Origin: Cohnella fermenti
GTDB lineage: Bacteria; Bacillota; Bacilli; Paenibacillales; Paenibacillaceae
Length of the DNA: 64,000 nt
Reading direction: 5' to 3'
NCBI RefSeq assembly: GCF_004801405.1
Contig: NZ_SSOB01000002.1
Coordinates: forward strand, 1 to 64,000
Position 1 is the stretch's first letter. Each line of letters opens with the position of its first letter. Position numbers and translations under genes: made by a program. Positions 22,532 to 30,750 of this stretch are shown here, one piece after another. Below the pieces are notes generated by a model, which saw only the letters and a program-made list of their open reading frames with translations, was not told the origin of the DNA and ran no database searches.

Positions 22532-23407
22532 ATGAACGCTCGTCAAGGAGGCCGTCTGTTCGATACGGTCAATATGATCATCCTGTTCCTGCTAGTCCTG
22601 CTGTGCCTGGCTCCGTTCGTGCACATCATCGCGATCTCGCTCAGCTCGACCCGCGCCATCAACTCCGGCGAAGTGAGCCTGCTGCCGATCGGGCTTAACT
22701 GGAACTCCTACAAGCAGGTCATCACCGATATGTCGATGATCAAGTCGCTCGGCTTCACCGTTCTGCTCACCGTCCTGTTCACGGTGTTCTGCATGACGAT
22801 GTCGCTCGCCGCGGCCTACCCGCTGTCGAAGATGAAGCTGAAGGGCCGCAAGTTCGTCATGTTCTTCATCATCATCACGATGTTCTTCAGCGGCGGCATC
22901 ATTCCGGAATACATTCTTGTTCGCAATCTGCACATTCTCGACAGCATCTGGGCGCTTGTGCTGCCCGGCCTGATCAGCCCGTTCTATCTGATCATCCTGA
23001 TCACGTTTATCCAGAACATCCCGGACAGCCTGGAGGAATCGGCGGAGATCGACGGAAGCTCGTACTTCCGCTCGCTGTTCAGCCTGATCATTCCTCTGTC
23101 CATGCCGGTTATCGCGACCCTCAGTCTTTTCTACGCGGTTGGACGGTGGAACGGCTTCCAGGATACGCTCATGTACATCACCAGCCCGGAGCTGTACCCG
23201 CTCCAGCTCAAGCTGTACCAGCTCGTGCAGAACAACATGGTCAGCGACCTGATGCAGCTCGAAGGAGCCAACGGGACGCAACTGCTCCAGCCGGAGAGCT
23301 TGAAGGCCGCCAGCGTCATCTTCGCTACGGTGCCGATCCTGCTCGTATACCCGTGGCTGCAGCGGTACTTCGTCAACGGCGTCATGCTCGGCGCGGTGAA
23401 GGGATAA
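22532..23407 (+). CDS. Sugar ABC transporter permease LplC-type
   Basis: 291 residues, AAGGAG before the ATG. Six-helix permease with the EAA loop (PDSLEESAEIDGSSYFRSLF) and ending VNGVMLGAVKG, the usual terminus of LplC/YtcP permeases. Forms the translocation pathway with the preceding permease. A strong hairpin follows the stop codon. Confidence 0.93.
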   Translation: MNARQGGRLFDTVNMIILFLLVLLCLAPFVHIIAISLSSTRAINSGEVSLLPIGLNWNSYKQVITDMSMIKSLGFTVLLTVLFTVFCMTMSLAAAYPLSKMKLKGRKFVMFFIIITMFFSGGIIPEYILVRNLHILDSIWALVLPGLISPFYLIILITFIQNIPDSLEESAEIDGSSYFRSLFSLIIPLSMPVIATLSLFYAVGRWNGFQDTLMYITSPELYPLQLKLYQLVQNNMVSDLMQLEGANGTQLLQPESLKAASVIFATVPILLVYPWLQRYFVNGVMLGAVKG

Positions 23408-23434
23408 CGAGAGGAAGCCGCCCGCTTCCTCTCG
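23408..23434 (+). terminator. Hairpin directly after the importer operon
   Basis: Perfect 11-bp stem CGAGAGGAAGC/GCTTCCTCTCG with a 5-nt loop, beginning one base after the stop codon. No T run follows, so it may protect the mRNA end rather than terminate. Confidence 0.6.
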
Positions 23435-23447
23435 GCTTCGTCCGTCC

Positions 23448-23620
23448 GGGTTGGCTGAGGTTGGTTGGCTGAGGTTGGTTGGCTGCGGCTGGTTGGCTGA
23501 GGTTGGTTGGCTGAGGTTGGTTGGCTGAGGTTGGTTGGCTGGAGGCTTGTTGGGCAGCGGCTGGTTTGGTTGAAAACTGGTTGAAGTTGGTTGGCTGCGG
23601 CTGGTTGGCTATGGCTGGTC
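23448..23620 (+). repeat. G-rich 14-bp tandem repeat (GGTTGGTTGGCTGA), possible G-quadruplex
   Basis: GGCTG recurs at 23453, 23467, 23481, 23495, 23509, 23523 and 23537, exactly 14 bp apart, then decays to about 23620. GG pairs are separated by TT and CTGA or CTGC, the spacing of two-tier G-quadruplex aptamers. It lies in the 3' untranslated part of the importer operon. 14 is not a multiple of 3, so it is not coding. Confidence 0.9.
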
Positions 23621-23684
23621 AGGCTGCGGCTGTTGGGCCGGGCTCGTTCGGGCGGACCTGCCGGTCCGTCGGCCGGATCGAGCG

Positions 23685-23860
23685 AATAAGCACGAGATTT
23701 CGACTATATTTCGCGCCCCACGCCCCAAATAAACGAATAAACACGAAATTTCGATCACAATTCGCGCCCCGCCTCCGCAACAAACAAATAAGCATGAATT
23801 TTCGACTATATCTCGCCACCCACGCCTAAAGCAAACAAATAAGCACGAAATTCCGACTAC
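23685..23860. repeat. Intergenic array, four units at exactly 51-bp spacing
   Basis: AATAAGCACGAAATTTCG-type cores begin at 23685, 23736, 23787 and 23838. Each centre (CGAAATTTCG or a variant) is self-complementary and is followed by ACTATATTTCGCGCC-like sequence. It lies between the G-rich repeat and the isomerase gene. Core sequence differs from the other arrays, but the period is the same. Confidence 0.9.
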
Positions 23861-23997
23861 AATTCAAGCCCGGGCGCCAAGCCGTCCGCTCTCGTCGCAC
23901 CAGTTCTCGTTCATTGCATGGACATCGAAACGGGCGCGTTCGCTGAAATCCCTAGTTCATCTTAATAACAATCTATCCCCATCAAAGGAGAACCGTC

Positions 23998-24948
23998 ATG
24001 GGCAAGGACAAAGGAGAGTATTCGTTCTCGACCTGCTGGAACATTAAGCGCCACCCGATCGGAAGCGGCATGATCGACGAGATTCGCGAGCTTGGCTTCC
24101 GCTACGTCGAGCTTAACTATAATGTGACCGAACAGCTGCTGGAGACGATAGAGCCGATGATCGAACACGGGAAGATCGGCGTCTCGAGCGTTCACAACAC
24201 GTTCCCGCACGTTCCCGATCCCGATTACGGCACCGACTCGGTTCTGCTCGGCTTCGAGGATGCGGAGCGCCGCAACAAGGCCATCGACCTGCTCGTGCGC
24301 TCGGCCGAATATGCTCATCGCTACGGCGCCAAAGCCGTCGTCGTTCACCCGGGTGAGGTTCCGTTCGAGCACAACATCGATCACGAGCTGAAGGGAATCT
24401 ATCACGAGCACGGCGTCGACTCCCCGGCCTATCGGAGCCGATGGCAAGAGATGCTGGAGCGGCGCGAAGCGCTGAGCGGCACGTACCTGCGCCGGATCGG
24501 CGACAGTCTCGAGGAAGCGTGCGACCGCATCGCCGCCAAGGGCTGGGACGTCTCGCTCGGTATCGAGACCCGTTCCCGCTGCTATCAGATGCCGACTCTG
24601 CGCGAGGCTCGCAAGGTTTTCGACCGGCTGCCGGACGCGCCCGTCGGCCTCTGGTACGACTTCGGGCACGGCATGATGATGGAGCGGATGGGCCTGTACG
24701 ACAACGCCGCCGACATCGAGCTCATCAAGGATCGCGTCGTCGGCATTCACATTCACGAGACGGTCGGCCTGTCGGACCACTATTGCCCGTATGTGCACAG
24801 CGGCGACATGGCGTACTTCGACCGCTTCCTTCCGATCATCGCCGCCGCCCCGGTCAAGGTGTACGAGCTGAAGGCCGCCTGCAAGCCGGAGGAGATCGAG
24901 GCGAGCCATGACCTGCTGCTGCAGAAGCTGGCCGGTCTGGGAGCGTAG
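23998..24948 (+). CDS. Sugar phosphate isomerase/epimerase-like TIM-barrel protein
   Basis: 316 residues, AAAGGAG before the ATG. AP-endonuclease-2/xylose-isomerase-like TIM barrel with candidate metal ligands in the usual positions: VHPGEVPFEH, LGIETRSRCYQM, LWYDFGHGM, VGIHIHETVGLSDHY and the final VYELKAAC. Family members isomerise or epimerise sugars and inososes, so substrate prediction from sequence is not possible. Translationally close (3 bp) to the next gene and part of a four-gene block with carbohydrate-active enzymes. Confidence 0.8.
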   Translation: MGKDKGEYSFSTCWNIKRHPIGSGMIDEIRELGFRYVELNYNVTEQLLETIEPMIEHGKIGVSSVHNTFPHVPDPDYGTDSVLLGFEDAERRNKAIDLLVRSAEYAHRYGAKAVVVHPGEVPFEHNIDHELKGIYHEHGVDSPAYRSRWQEMLERREALSGTYLRRIGDSLEEACDRIAAKGWDVSLGIETRSRCYQMPTLREARKVFDRLPDAPVGLWYDFGHGMMMERMGLYDNAADIELIKDRVVGIHIHETVGLSDHYCPYVHSGDMAYFDRFLPIIAAAPVKVYELKAACKPEEIEASHDLLLQKLAGLGA

Positions 24949-24951
24949 CCG

Positions 24952-25788
24952 ATGAAGGACGCACACACGAACGAATGGGCGGAAAATAAAGCGGGGACAC
25001 GAGAACGGAAGGATGAGCGGATGAGCGAGCGGACGGGCGCGGAGGTCGGGCAGGATGCTCGAACAGGCGACCGGACCGAGGGTCGGGCGGACGGTCGGAT
25101 AGAGGCTCGGGTGGACGACTGGCTGCGCTACGCCCCCCGGCTGATGTTCGACGAGCGCGAGCCGTTCTTCCCGGTTCGCATCGGCGTCTCCGAGCTGCGC
25201 GACGGCGAGGCGTCGCCCTCGTTCCGGCGGACGATGCGACTCTCCGGCCGCGAGATCGAACGCGTGCTGGAATACGCGATCTATTGGGACTATGACATCC
25301 AGCATCTCTATGAGCTGGAGCACGTCTGGGTGATGCTGCGCAAGGACGGCACCGTAGCGGACGCGGAGGCCAGCTTCCACGGCCGTTACCTGAAGGCGCT
25401 GCTGCCGGACCGCTCCAATCTGGAAGGCGACCGGCTCACGATCTACTCCCAGCCCGGCAAGCACGCCTTCGCTCCGCTGCCCCTGCTGTTCCGGCTGCTG
25501 CCGGACGCGGACGAGTGCACGGATGCGGAAGCGGGGCGGGACGGATTGACCGCCCCCGACTGGCTCGGCAGCGACCCGGTGCGCCGCCTCATGGCGGACG
25601 AAGACGCGCAGCGGCTTGTCAGGGAGCATATCCGCTCCCGATTCCGCTTCTCGCCCGCTTATTCGTTCCTCCCCTATGAGCTCGGCGAGCGGAAGGAGCT
25701 GTTCGTGCCCTGGTCCGCGCTGCTGGAAGAGATTCCGGCCCGCATCCAGCGGGAGATCGCTTCCATCCGCCGCTCCGCAGAGGAATAA
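24952..25788 (+). CDS. Unknown protein with low-complexity N-terminus, distantly VPS62/NPP1-like
   Basis: 278 residues if started at the ATG 3 bp after the isomerase stop; an ATG at 25021 with GGAAGG upstream is equally possible and would remove much of a repetitive, charged leader (motifs ERTGAEVGQDARTG, RTEGRADGRIEARVD). The folded part starts near residue 58. It contains YWDYDIQHLYELEHVWVMLR, then DAEASFHGRYL and YSQPGKHAFAP. The order D-x-EHVWV, HG, GKH recalls VPS62 and NPP1-like beta-sandwich proteins, but the similarity is by eye and weak. No signal peptide, so it is cytoplasmic. It lies between an isomerase and an alpha-toroid enzyme, suggesting oligosaccharide metabolism. Confidence 0.7.
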   Translation: MKDAHTNEWAENKAGTRERKDERMSERTGAEVGQDARTGDRTEGRADGRIEARVDDWLRYAPRLMFDEREPFFPVRIGVSELRDGEASPSFRRTMRLSGREIERVLEYAIYWDYDIQHLYELEHVWVMLRKDGTVADAEASFHGRYLKALLPDRSNLEGDRLTIYSQPGKHAFAPLPLLFRLLPDADECTDAEAGRDGLTAPDWLGSDPVRRLMADEDAQRLVREHIRSRFRFSPAYSFLPYELGERKELFVPWSALLEEIPARIQREIASIRRSAEE

Positions 25789-25829
25789 GCAGCACTGGCA
25801 AGTCAGCAAGTCAGAGAGGATGACTGGAC

Positions 25830-27644
25830 ATGTACCTGTACGATAAGCTGATCTCCGTCAACGACCATTGGACGGACGCCGGCATCGCTTGGCAAGACAC
25901 GGACGACAGCAGCCGCTTCTGCGGCGGCGTCTGCGATCCGGACAACGGCATTGCGTGGCCGACCCACACGGGAACCGCGATGATCATGACGGTCTGGGCA
26001 TGCGCCCTCTCCGCTCCGGAATCGAAGCATTACCGCGATGACGAACTGCTCGGCCGCCTGGAGTTGGCCGCCTCGTTCATGCTGCGAATGCAGCACGCCG
26101 ACGGGACGATCTCCCCCGGCTGGACGAACCTCCACTCGCCCCCCGACACGGCGTTCGTCGTCGTCGGGCTGGCCCAGACGCTCGAACTGCTCGAGCGCCA
26201 ACCGTGGCCGCCGCTCGCGGATGCGATCGCGAGCATCCGCCTCTTCCTGGAGCGGACCGCTCCGGCGCTGCTGACCGGAGGCTGCCATACGCCGAACCAC
26301 CGCTGGGTGCTGTCGGCCGCCCTCGGCTTCCTGTACCGGCTGACCGGACGGCCCGGCTTCCTCGCCCGCGCCGAGCAATGGCTGGCGGAAGGAATGGACC
26401 TTACGCCGGACGGCGAGTGGACCGAGCGCAGCAACGGCATCTACAACGGCGTCAGCGACATCATGCTGCTGCATGCCGCCGACCTGCTCGGCAAGCCGGA
26501 GCTGCTCGAACCGGTCCGCCGCAACCTGCGGATGATGGCTTACCTCGTCCACCCCGACGGGGAAGTCGTCACCGACTACTCCGGGCGGCAGGACTTCGGC
26601 CATCGCCACGATCTGCAAGGCTATCTGCCCGCCGCCGCAGCGCTTGCGCACCGCGACCGCGATCCGTTCTTCGCCGCGCTCGCCGAGCTGGCCGGGGAAG
26701 CGCTCGACAACCCGGGATCGGCCAACAACAACGCCCTGCTCGGCTTCCTGCTCCATCCGGAGTGGCGGGAGCAGGCCGTCGAGCCCGGCTCTCTGCCGAC
26801 GGAGTACCGGGTCGTGCTCAACCGCGACTTCCCTCGCGAGGCGTATCTGGCCGAGATGGCGAACGCCGGGCACGGAGGCCGTATCTACCACAGCCGCCTG
26901 CATCCCGAATTCGGAGCGCCGGTCGCCCGCGAGCGAAGCGGCAGCACAAGCCTGACCGTCATGGCCGAGACGAATTCCTTCTTCGCGCTCCGCCGCGGCT
27001 CGGCGCATCTGCTCGGCATTCTGATTGGCTCGAACTTCGAGCCGGGCTTCGTGCGGATGAACCGCTTGGAGGCGGGCGACGAAGGGTATCGGCTGACCGG
27101 AACGGAGACGAAGGGCTACTACGGCCCGGTCCCGACCGCCAGCCTTCCCGCCTCCGCTTCGGGCGAGGTCAGTCCGTGGTACCTGCTTCCGCACCAGCTT
27201 CGGGAGACGACCCACCTTCAGGAGCATCGCGTGGACGCCGAACTGATCCGCGAGCAAGACGGCTGGACCCTGCGGCTGCATTGCCCGACTCCCGAGCCGG
27301 TCGTGACGCAGGTGTCGTTCCTGTTCGGCCAGGACGGCTCGTTCTCCGGCGGCGTTCTGGAGCCCATTAAGACCATCGGAGAGGAAAACACCGCCAACAA
27401 CGAAACGAGAGACAACGCTGTAAAAGGAACTCAGTTCTGGAAGGACGGCACCGTCCGCTTCTCTTCCGGCGACGACGGGTTCGAGCTGACGGGCGCCGCC
27501 TTCGAGCATCGGGCCCGGTCGCTGCGGAACGCCGAGCTCCCTTCCGGCTGCCAGGCTCTTGTCGTTAATCTGCTCACTCCGTTCGATCGCACGTTCCGAA
27601 TCCGGATGTCCCCCGAGGGCACGCAAGGAGGCGCTGACCGATGA
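25830..27644 (+). CDS. Putative alpha/alpha-toroid carbohydrate-active enzyme (unassigned)
   Basis: 604 residues with no signal peptide. The first 300 residues look like an alpha/alpha toroid: repeated helix pairs plus conserved-looking CHTPNHRWVLSAALGFLYRL and ERSNGIYNGVSDIMLLHAADLL. The second half is beta-rich (LTVMAETNSFFALRRGSAHL, GYYGPVP). Toroid plus beta-sandwich is the layout of several polysaccharide lyase and hydrolase families, but I could not assign one. The start is an ATG with AGAGAGGATGACTGGAC upstream. Its stop overlaps the GH105 start by 4 bp (ATGA), so the two are probably translated together and act on the same intracellular oligosaccharide. Confidence 0.7.
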   Translation: MYLYDKLISVNDHWTDAGIAWQDTDDSSRFCGGVCDPDNGIAWPTHTGTAMIMTVWACALSAPESKHYRDDELLGRLELAASFMLRMQHADGTISPGWTNLHSPPDTAFVVVGLAQTLELLERQPWPPLADAIASIRLFLERTAPALLTGGCHTPNHRWVLSAALGFLYRLTGRPGFLARAEQWLAEGMDLTPDGEWTERSNGIYNGVSDIMLLHAADLLGKPELLEPVRRNLRMMAYLVHPDGEVVTDYSGRQDFGHRHDLQGYLPAAAALAHRDRDPFFAALAELAGEALDNPGSANNNALLGFLLHPEWREQAVEPGSLPTEYRVVLNRDFPREAYLAEMANAGHGGRIYHSRLHPEFGAPVARERSGSTSLTVMAETNSFFALRRGSAHLLGILIGSNFEPGFVRMNRLEAGDEGYRLTGTETKGYYGPVPTASLPASASGEVSPWYLLPHQLRETTHLQEHRVDAELIREQDGWTLRLHCPTPEPVVTQVSFLFGQDGSFSGGVLEPIKTIGEENTANNETRDNAVKGTQFWKDGTVRFSSGDDGFELTGAAFEHRARSLRNAELPSGCQALVVNLLTPFDRTFRIRMSPEGTQGGADR

Positions 27645-30037
27645 CCGCATCCTTCGATCCCCGCGAGAGCGCCCGCGCCGCGTTCGGCGAGGATGAGCGG
27701 CGCATTCTGGAGCTGCTGGCGAACCGGTACATCGGCGCCAACCCGCCGCTTCCGTTCGCCGCCCGCAGCTTCTGCGCGGACGGCATCCTGCAGAACGGCG
27801 AAGGGCTGTACGACCTTGATCTAAGCTCTCGTCTGCCGCAGGCGGAGATGGGCCACTACGCTTACGCGTTCTCCCTTGTCTGGAGCGATGGCGAACGGTC
27901 GATCGACAGCCTGCTCGAGCCGCTCGGCCCGACCGTCCTGTACTTGAACGGCGAGCTCCTCTACCGCTCCGGCGTCGTGGACGAGATGAAGCCCGATGCC
28001 CGCGTCGTCGTGCCGCTGCTGTTCCGCCAAGGCTGGAACGAGCTGCTGCTCGAGGTCAGGCGGACGCCGGCCGGCTTCGGCTGCCGCTTCGGCGCCGACG
28101 AGGCGAAGGTTCGCATCCTGAACGTGCTCGCTCCGTTCGCAGACCGGACCGGAAGCGCGGGCTGGGTCGTCTCGGCTCCGGTTCCGAAGAGTCGCTTCGG
28201 AGCGAACGGCCGCTTCCCCGACAGCTCGCTGCCGGAGGCGGCCAGCGGCCTCGACTGGCTGCCGAGGACCCGGTGGACGGAGCGGGAAGCGACGCTTCCG
28301 AACCTGGAGCGCGTCTTCGGCGCCCCGGCTTCCCGGCCGGCGGACGCCTTCGGCTGGACGGCGCTCGAGCCGCTTGGGGCGGCAAGCGTCGTTCTGCAAG
28401 GCAGCTCGCGCGGCGCGGCGACGGTCTGGCTGGACGGCAAGCCCGTCGCCCGCCTGGACGGAGCCGGCAACTTCCGGACGGAACCGCTGGCCGTCGGCGC
28501 GTCCGGCTCCCTCCTCGTTCGTGCCTCTGCCGGCGCGGACGGCTGGGGCTTCGAGCTGGAAGCGATCGCGGCGGACGGACCGCTTCGCTTCCGCTGCCCG
28601 CTGGCGGTGCACGGCTATGACGGCACCTGGCTGTACGCCGGACCGATCGAACCTGACGTCTCTCTCGAGCCCTCCTCCGTCTGCTCTTCGGGGATGTTTC
28701 TCCAAGGGGGCGGCACCTCGTGGAGAACGGACGCCCCCGGCGGCCGGGTTCGCCCTACCTACGAGAATGCGATGCTAAGCAACAAGTGGACGACCGGCGC
28801 CGCCACCAACTACGGCCGCTGGGACTATCCGCTCGGCGTCACGATGTACGGCCTGCTCCGCGCGGCCGGCGCGCTGAACCGCCCCGAGTGGGCCGAATAC
28901 GCGCGCAGCCACATCCGCAGTTGCACGGGAATGTACGACTATTCCCTGTGGGATCGCGACGCCTACGGCTTCCCTTCCGTCAACCAGCAGCTCGTGCTGA
29001 TGCGGATGCTCGACAACTGCGGCTCGTTCGGCTCGGCCATGCTGGAAGCCTTGTCCGGCTCCTCCGGCGGCTCCGATTCGGCGGCAGGCAGCGGCGGGAA
29101 TGCGGAGGCGGGATTGTCGGAGACGGGTGCGGCGAACGGCGGATCGAACGCAGGGGCGGGCAATGCCGCGGAGTTCGGACTTGACGCTTATGCCGTATCC
29201 GCGGACCGGGCCGCGCGGCGCATCGCCGACGTCATCGCCGAATTCATGCTGCGCAAGCTGGAGCGCCGCGAGGACGGAGCCTTCTACCGCCGCAGCCCCG
29301 GCGAATACTTCGACGATACGATGTGGGCCGACGACCTGTACATGAGCGGACCGTTCCTGGCCCGTTACTCGCGGCTCACCGGCTCGCCGGAAGCGATCGA
29401 CGAATCGGCCCGGCAGTTCCTGCACTATCGCCGCTGCTTGTTCATGGAAGACTGGCGCATCATGTCCCACGTCTTCGACTTCAAGTACGGCAGAGCGACC
29501 CGCGTTCCTTGGGGCCGCGGCAACGGCTGGGTGCTGTTCTCGCTGACGGAGCTGCTTGAGAAGCTGCCGGAGGAGCATCCCGACCGCGAAGCGCTGCTCG
29601 ACTTCTTCCGCACGATGGCCGAAGGCGTGCTCGCCCTGCAAGGAGAGTCCGGCCTGTGGCGGCAGGTGCTGAACGAGCCGGAAGCCTACGAGGAAGCTTC
29701 CTGCACCGCGATGTTCGCCTACTCCTTCGCGCGCGGCGTCCGGTTCGGCTGGTTCCGCTCCGGCGGCGCCCCGGGCGGCGGAGAGTGGAACGCCGAGGAG
29801 AGAACGTTCGCGGACGCGGCAATCCGCGCCTGGCGAGGACTCGCCTCCAACGCAATCGATCGCCAAGGCAACGTTCACGGCGTCTGCAGCGGATCGCGCT
29901 ACTCCTTCTCTCCGGACTACTACATGCATGAGCTTCGCACGGTCGTCAACGACAACCACGGCATCGGCATCGTCATTCTCGCCGGCGTCGAGGTCCATCT
30001 GCTGAAGAATTCCTTGGCAGGCGTACGGAGCCGATGA
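27641..30037 (+). CDS. GH105-like unsaturated glycuronyl hydrolase with N-terminal beta domain
   Basis: 798 residues. The C-terminal part (about 380-795) is a GH88/GH105 alpha6/alpha6 barrel: NYGRWDYPLGVTMYGLLRA, FDDTMWADDLYMSGPFLARY (candidate catalytic Asp near 565), VPWGRGNGWVLFSLTELL and NDNHGIGIVILAGVE. Such enzymes hydrate and remove unsaturated uronic acid ends left by polysaccharide lyases. About 380 N-terminal beta-rich residues resemble accessory sandwich domains and include FLQGGG and LYAGPIEPD segments. A Gly/Ser/Ala-rich insertion (about 470-511) interrupts the barrel between helices. No signal peptide, so it acts in the cytoplasm on imported oligosaccharides. Overlaps the preceding gene by 4 bp. 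Confidence 0.85.
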   Translation: MTASFDPRESARAAFGEDERRILELLANRYIGANPPLPFAARSFCADGILQNGEGLYDLDLSSRLPQAEMGHYAYAFSLVWSDGERSIDSLLEPLGPTVLYLNGELLYRSGVVDEMKPDARVVVPLLFRQGWNELLLEVRRTPAGFGCRFGADEAKVRILNVLAPFADRTGSAGWVVSAPVPKSRFGANGRFPDSSLPEAASGLDWLPRTRWTEREATLPNLERVFGAPASRPADAFGWTALEPLGAASVVLQGSSRGAATVWLDGKPVARLDGAGNFRTEPLAVGASGSLLVRASAGADGWGFELEAIAADGPLRFRCPLAVHGYDGTWLYAGPIEPDVSLEPSSVCSSGMFLQGGGTSWRTDAPGGRVRPTYENAMLSNKWTTGAATNYGRWDYPLGVTMYGLLRAAGALNRPEWAEYARSHIRSCTGMYDYSLWDRDAYGFPSVNQQLVLMRMLDNCGSFGSAMLEALSGSSGGSDSAAGSGGNAEAGLSETGAANGGSNAGAGNAAEFGLDAYAVSADRAARRIADVIAEFMLRKLERREDGAFYRRSPGEYFDDTMWADDLYMSGPFLARYSRLTGSPEAIDESARQFLHYRRCLFMEDWRIMSHVFDFKYGRATRVPWGRGNGWVLFSLTELLEKLPEEHPDREALLDFFRTMAEGVLALQGESGLWRQVLNEPEAYEEASCTAMFAYSFARGVRFGWFRSGGAPGGGEWNAEERTFADAAIRAWRGLASNAIDRQGNVHGVCSGSRYSFSPDYYMHELRTVVNDNHGIGIVILAGVEVHLLKNSLAGVRSR

Positions 30038-30081
30038 TGGTCGCATAAAAACGGGCGGGCGCGGGCGCCGGAGGGTGATTA

Positions 30082-30260
30082 TATGCGGTTTTTCACGTTC
30101 ATTTGCTGCCGGGAGCCGCTTTTGGCGGAATGAATGTGGTTTTTCGCATAAAAGCGGTCATGTGCGGGCGCCGGAGGGCGATTATATGCGGTTTTTCACA
30201 TTCATTTGCTGCCGGGAGCCGTTTTGGGCGGAATGAATGTGGTTTTTCGCATAAAAGCGA
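30082..30260. repeat. Intergenic hairpin array, two 103-bp copies of a two-core unit
   Basis: Cores TATGCGGTTTTTCAC at 30082 and 30185 alternate with AATGTGGTTTTTCGC at 30133 and 30236, so spacing is 51, 52, 51. The two 103-bp copies are nearly identical (a GCCGGGAGCC segment separates cores). It lies between the GH105 gene and iolD. Confidence 0.95.
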
Positions 30261-30285
30261 CCATGCGCGGGCCGCGGAAGCGGGC

Positions 30286-30660
30286 GAGCGACGATTGTAT
30301 CTGCCAAGGGGCCGTGAGAAGGGCTTCAACCTCGCTTGAACGCCGCCCGCACGCCGTCTCGCTCCCGTCGATCGCCGCTCTCACACTAAAAACATACGAT
30401 TGTGCCGCAAACGCAGATAGTCTCGCACCACTCGCACATTATGTCGCAGCATTCGGACTCGGGCTCGCACGCAATCGCACTGGGCACACGCATACTCTTG
30501 CAAGCCATGTCATCCGCATGATGATGACACGACGACAGCATGCCAGACACATGCCAATGGCACGGCTGCAGCCTGCCATCCCGCATCAAGATAGCATGAC
30601 GTTGACACGACGACAGCATCACGATAGCACGAGATTGCACGACGATAGCACCCCCAGGGA
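30286..30660. other. Non-coding stretch with short direct repeats before iolD
   Basis: No gene recognised. The 16-mer GACACGACGACAGCAT is present at 30526-30541 and 30604-30619, and CACGATAGCA/CACGACGATAGCA variants follow to 30652. Part reads as simple ACG/ATAGC-rich sequence. Confidence 0.6.
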
Positions 30661-30673
30661 CCCCCGCGCGCAG

Positions 30674-30685
30674 TTAAGCGCTTAA
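30674..30685. promoter_or_regulatory. LacI-type operator upstream of iolD
   Basis: TTAAGCGCTTAA is a perfect 12-bp palindrome with the central CG and AAGCGCTT core typical of LacI/GalR-family sites. It lies 66 bp before the iolD start. The LacI regulator encoded at the end of the same operon is the obvious candidate to bind it (inference). Confidence 0.6.
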
Positions 30686-30750
30686 TTCATTTGCCGGGTT
30701 CCGGAATACTGGATTTCGCAGAAGATTCCACAAAGGAGAGGAACGGAACG

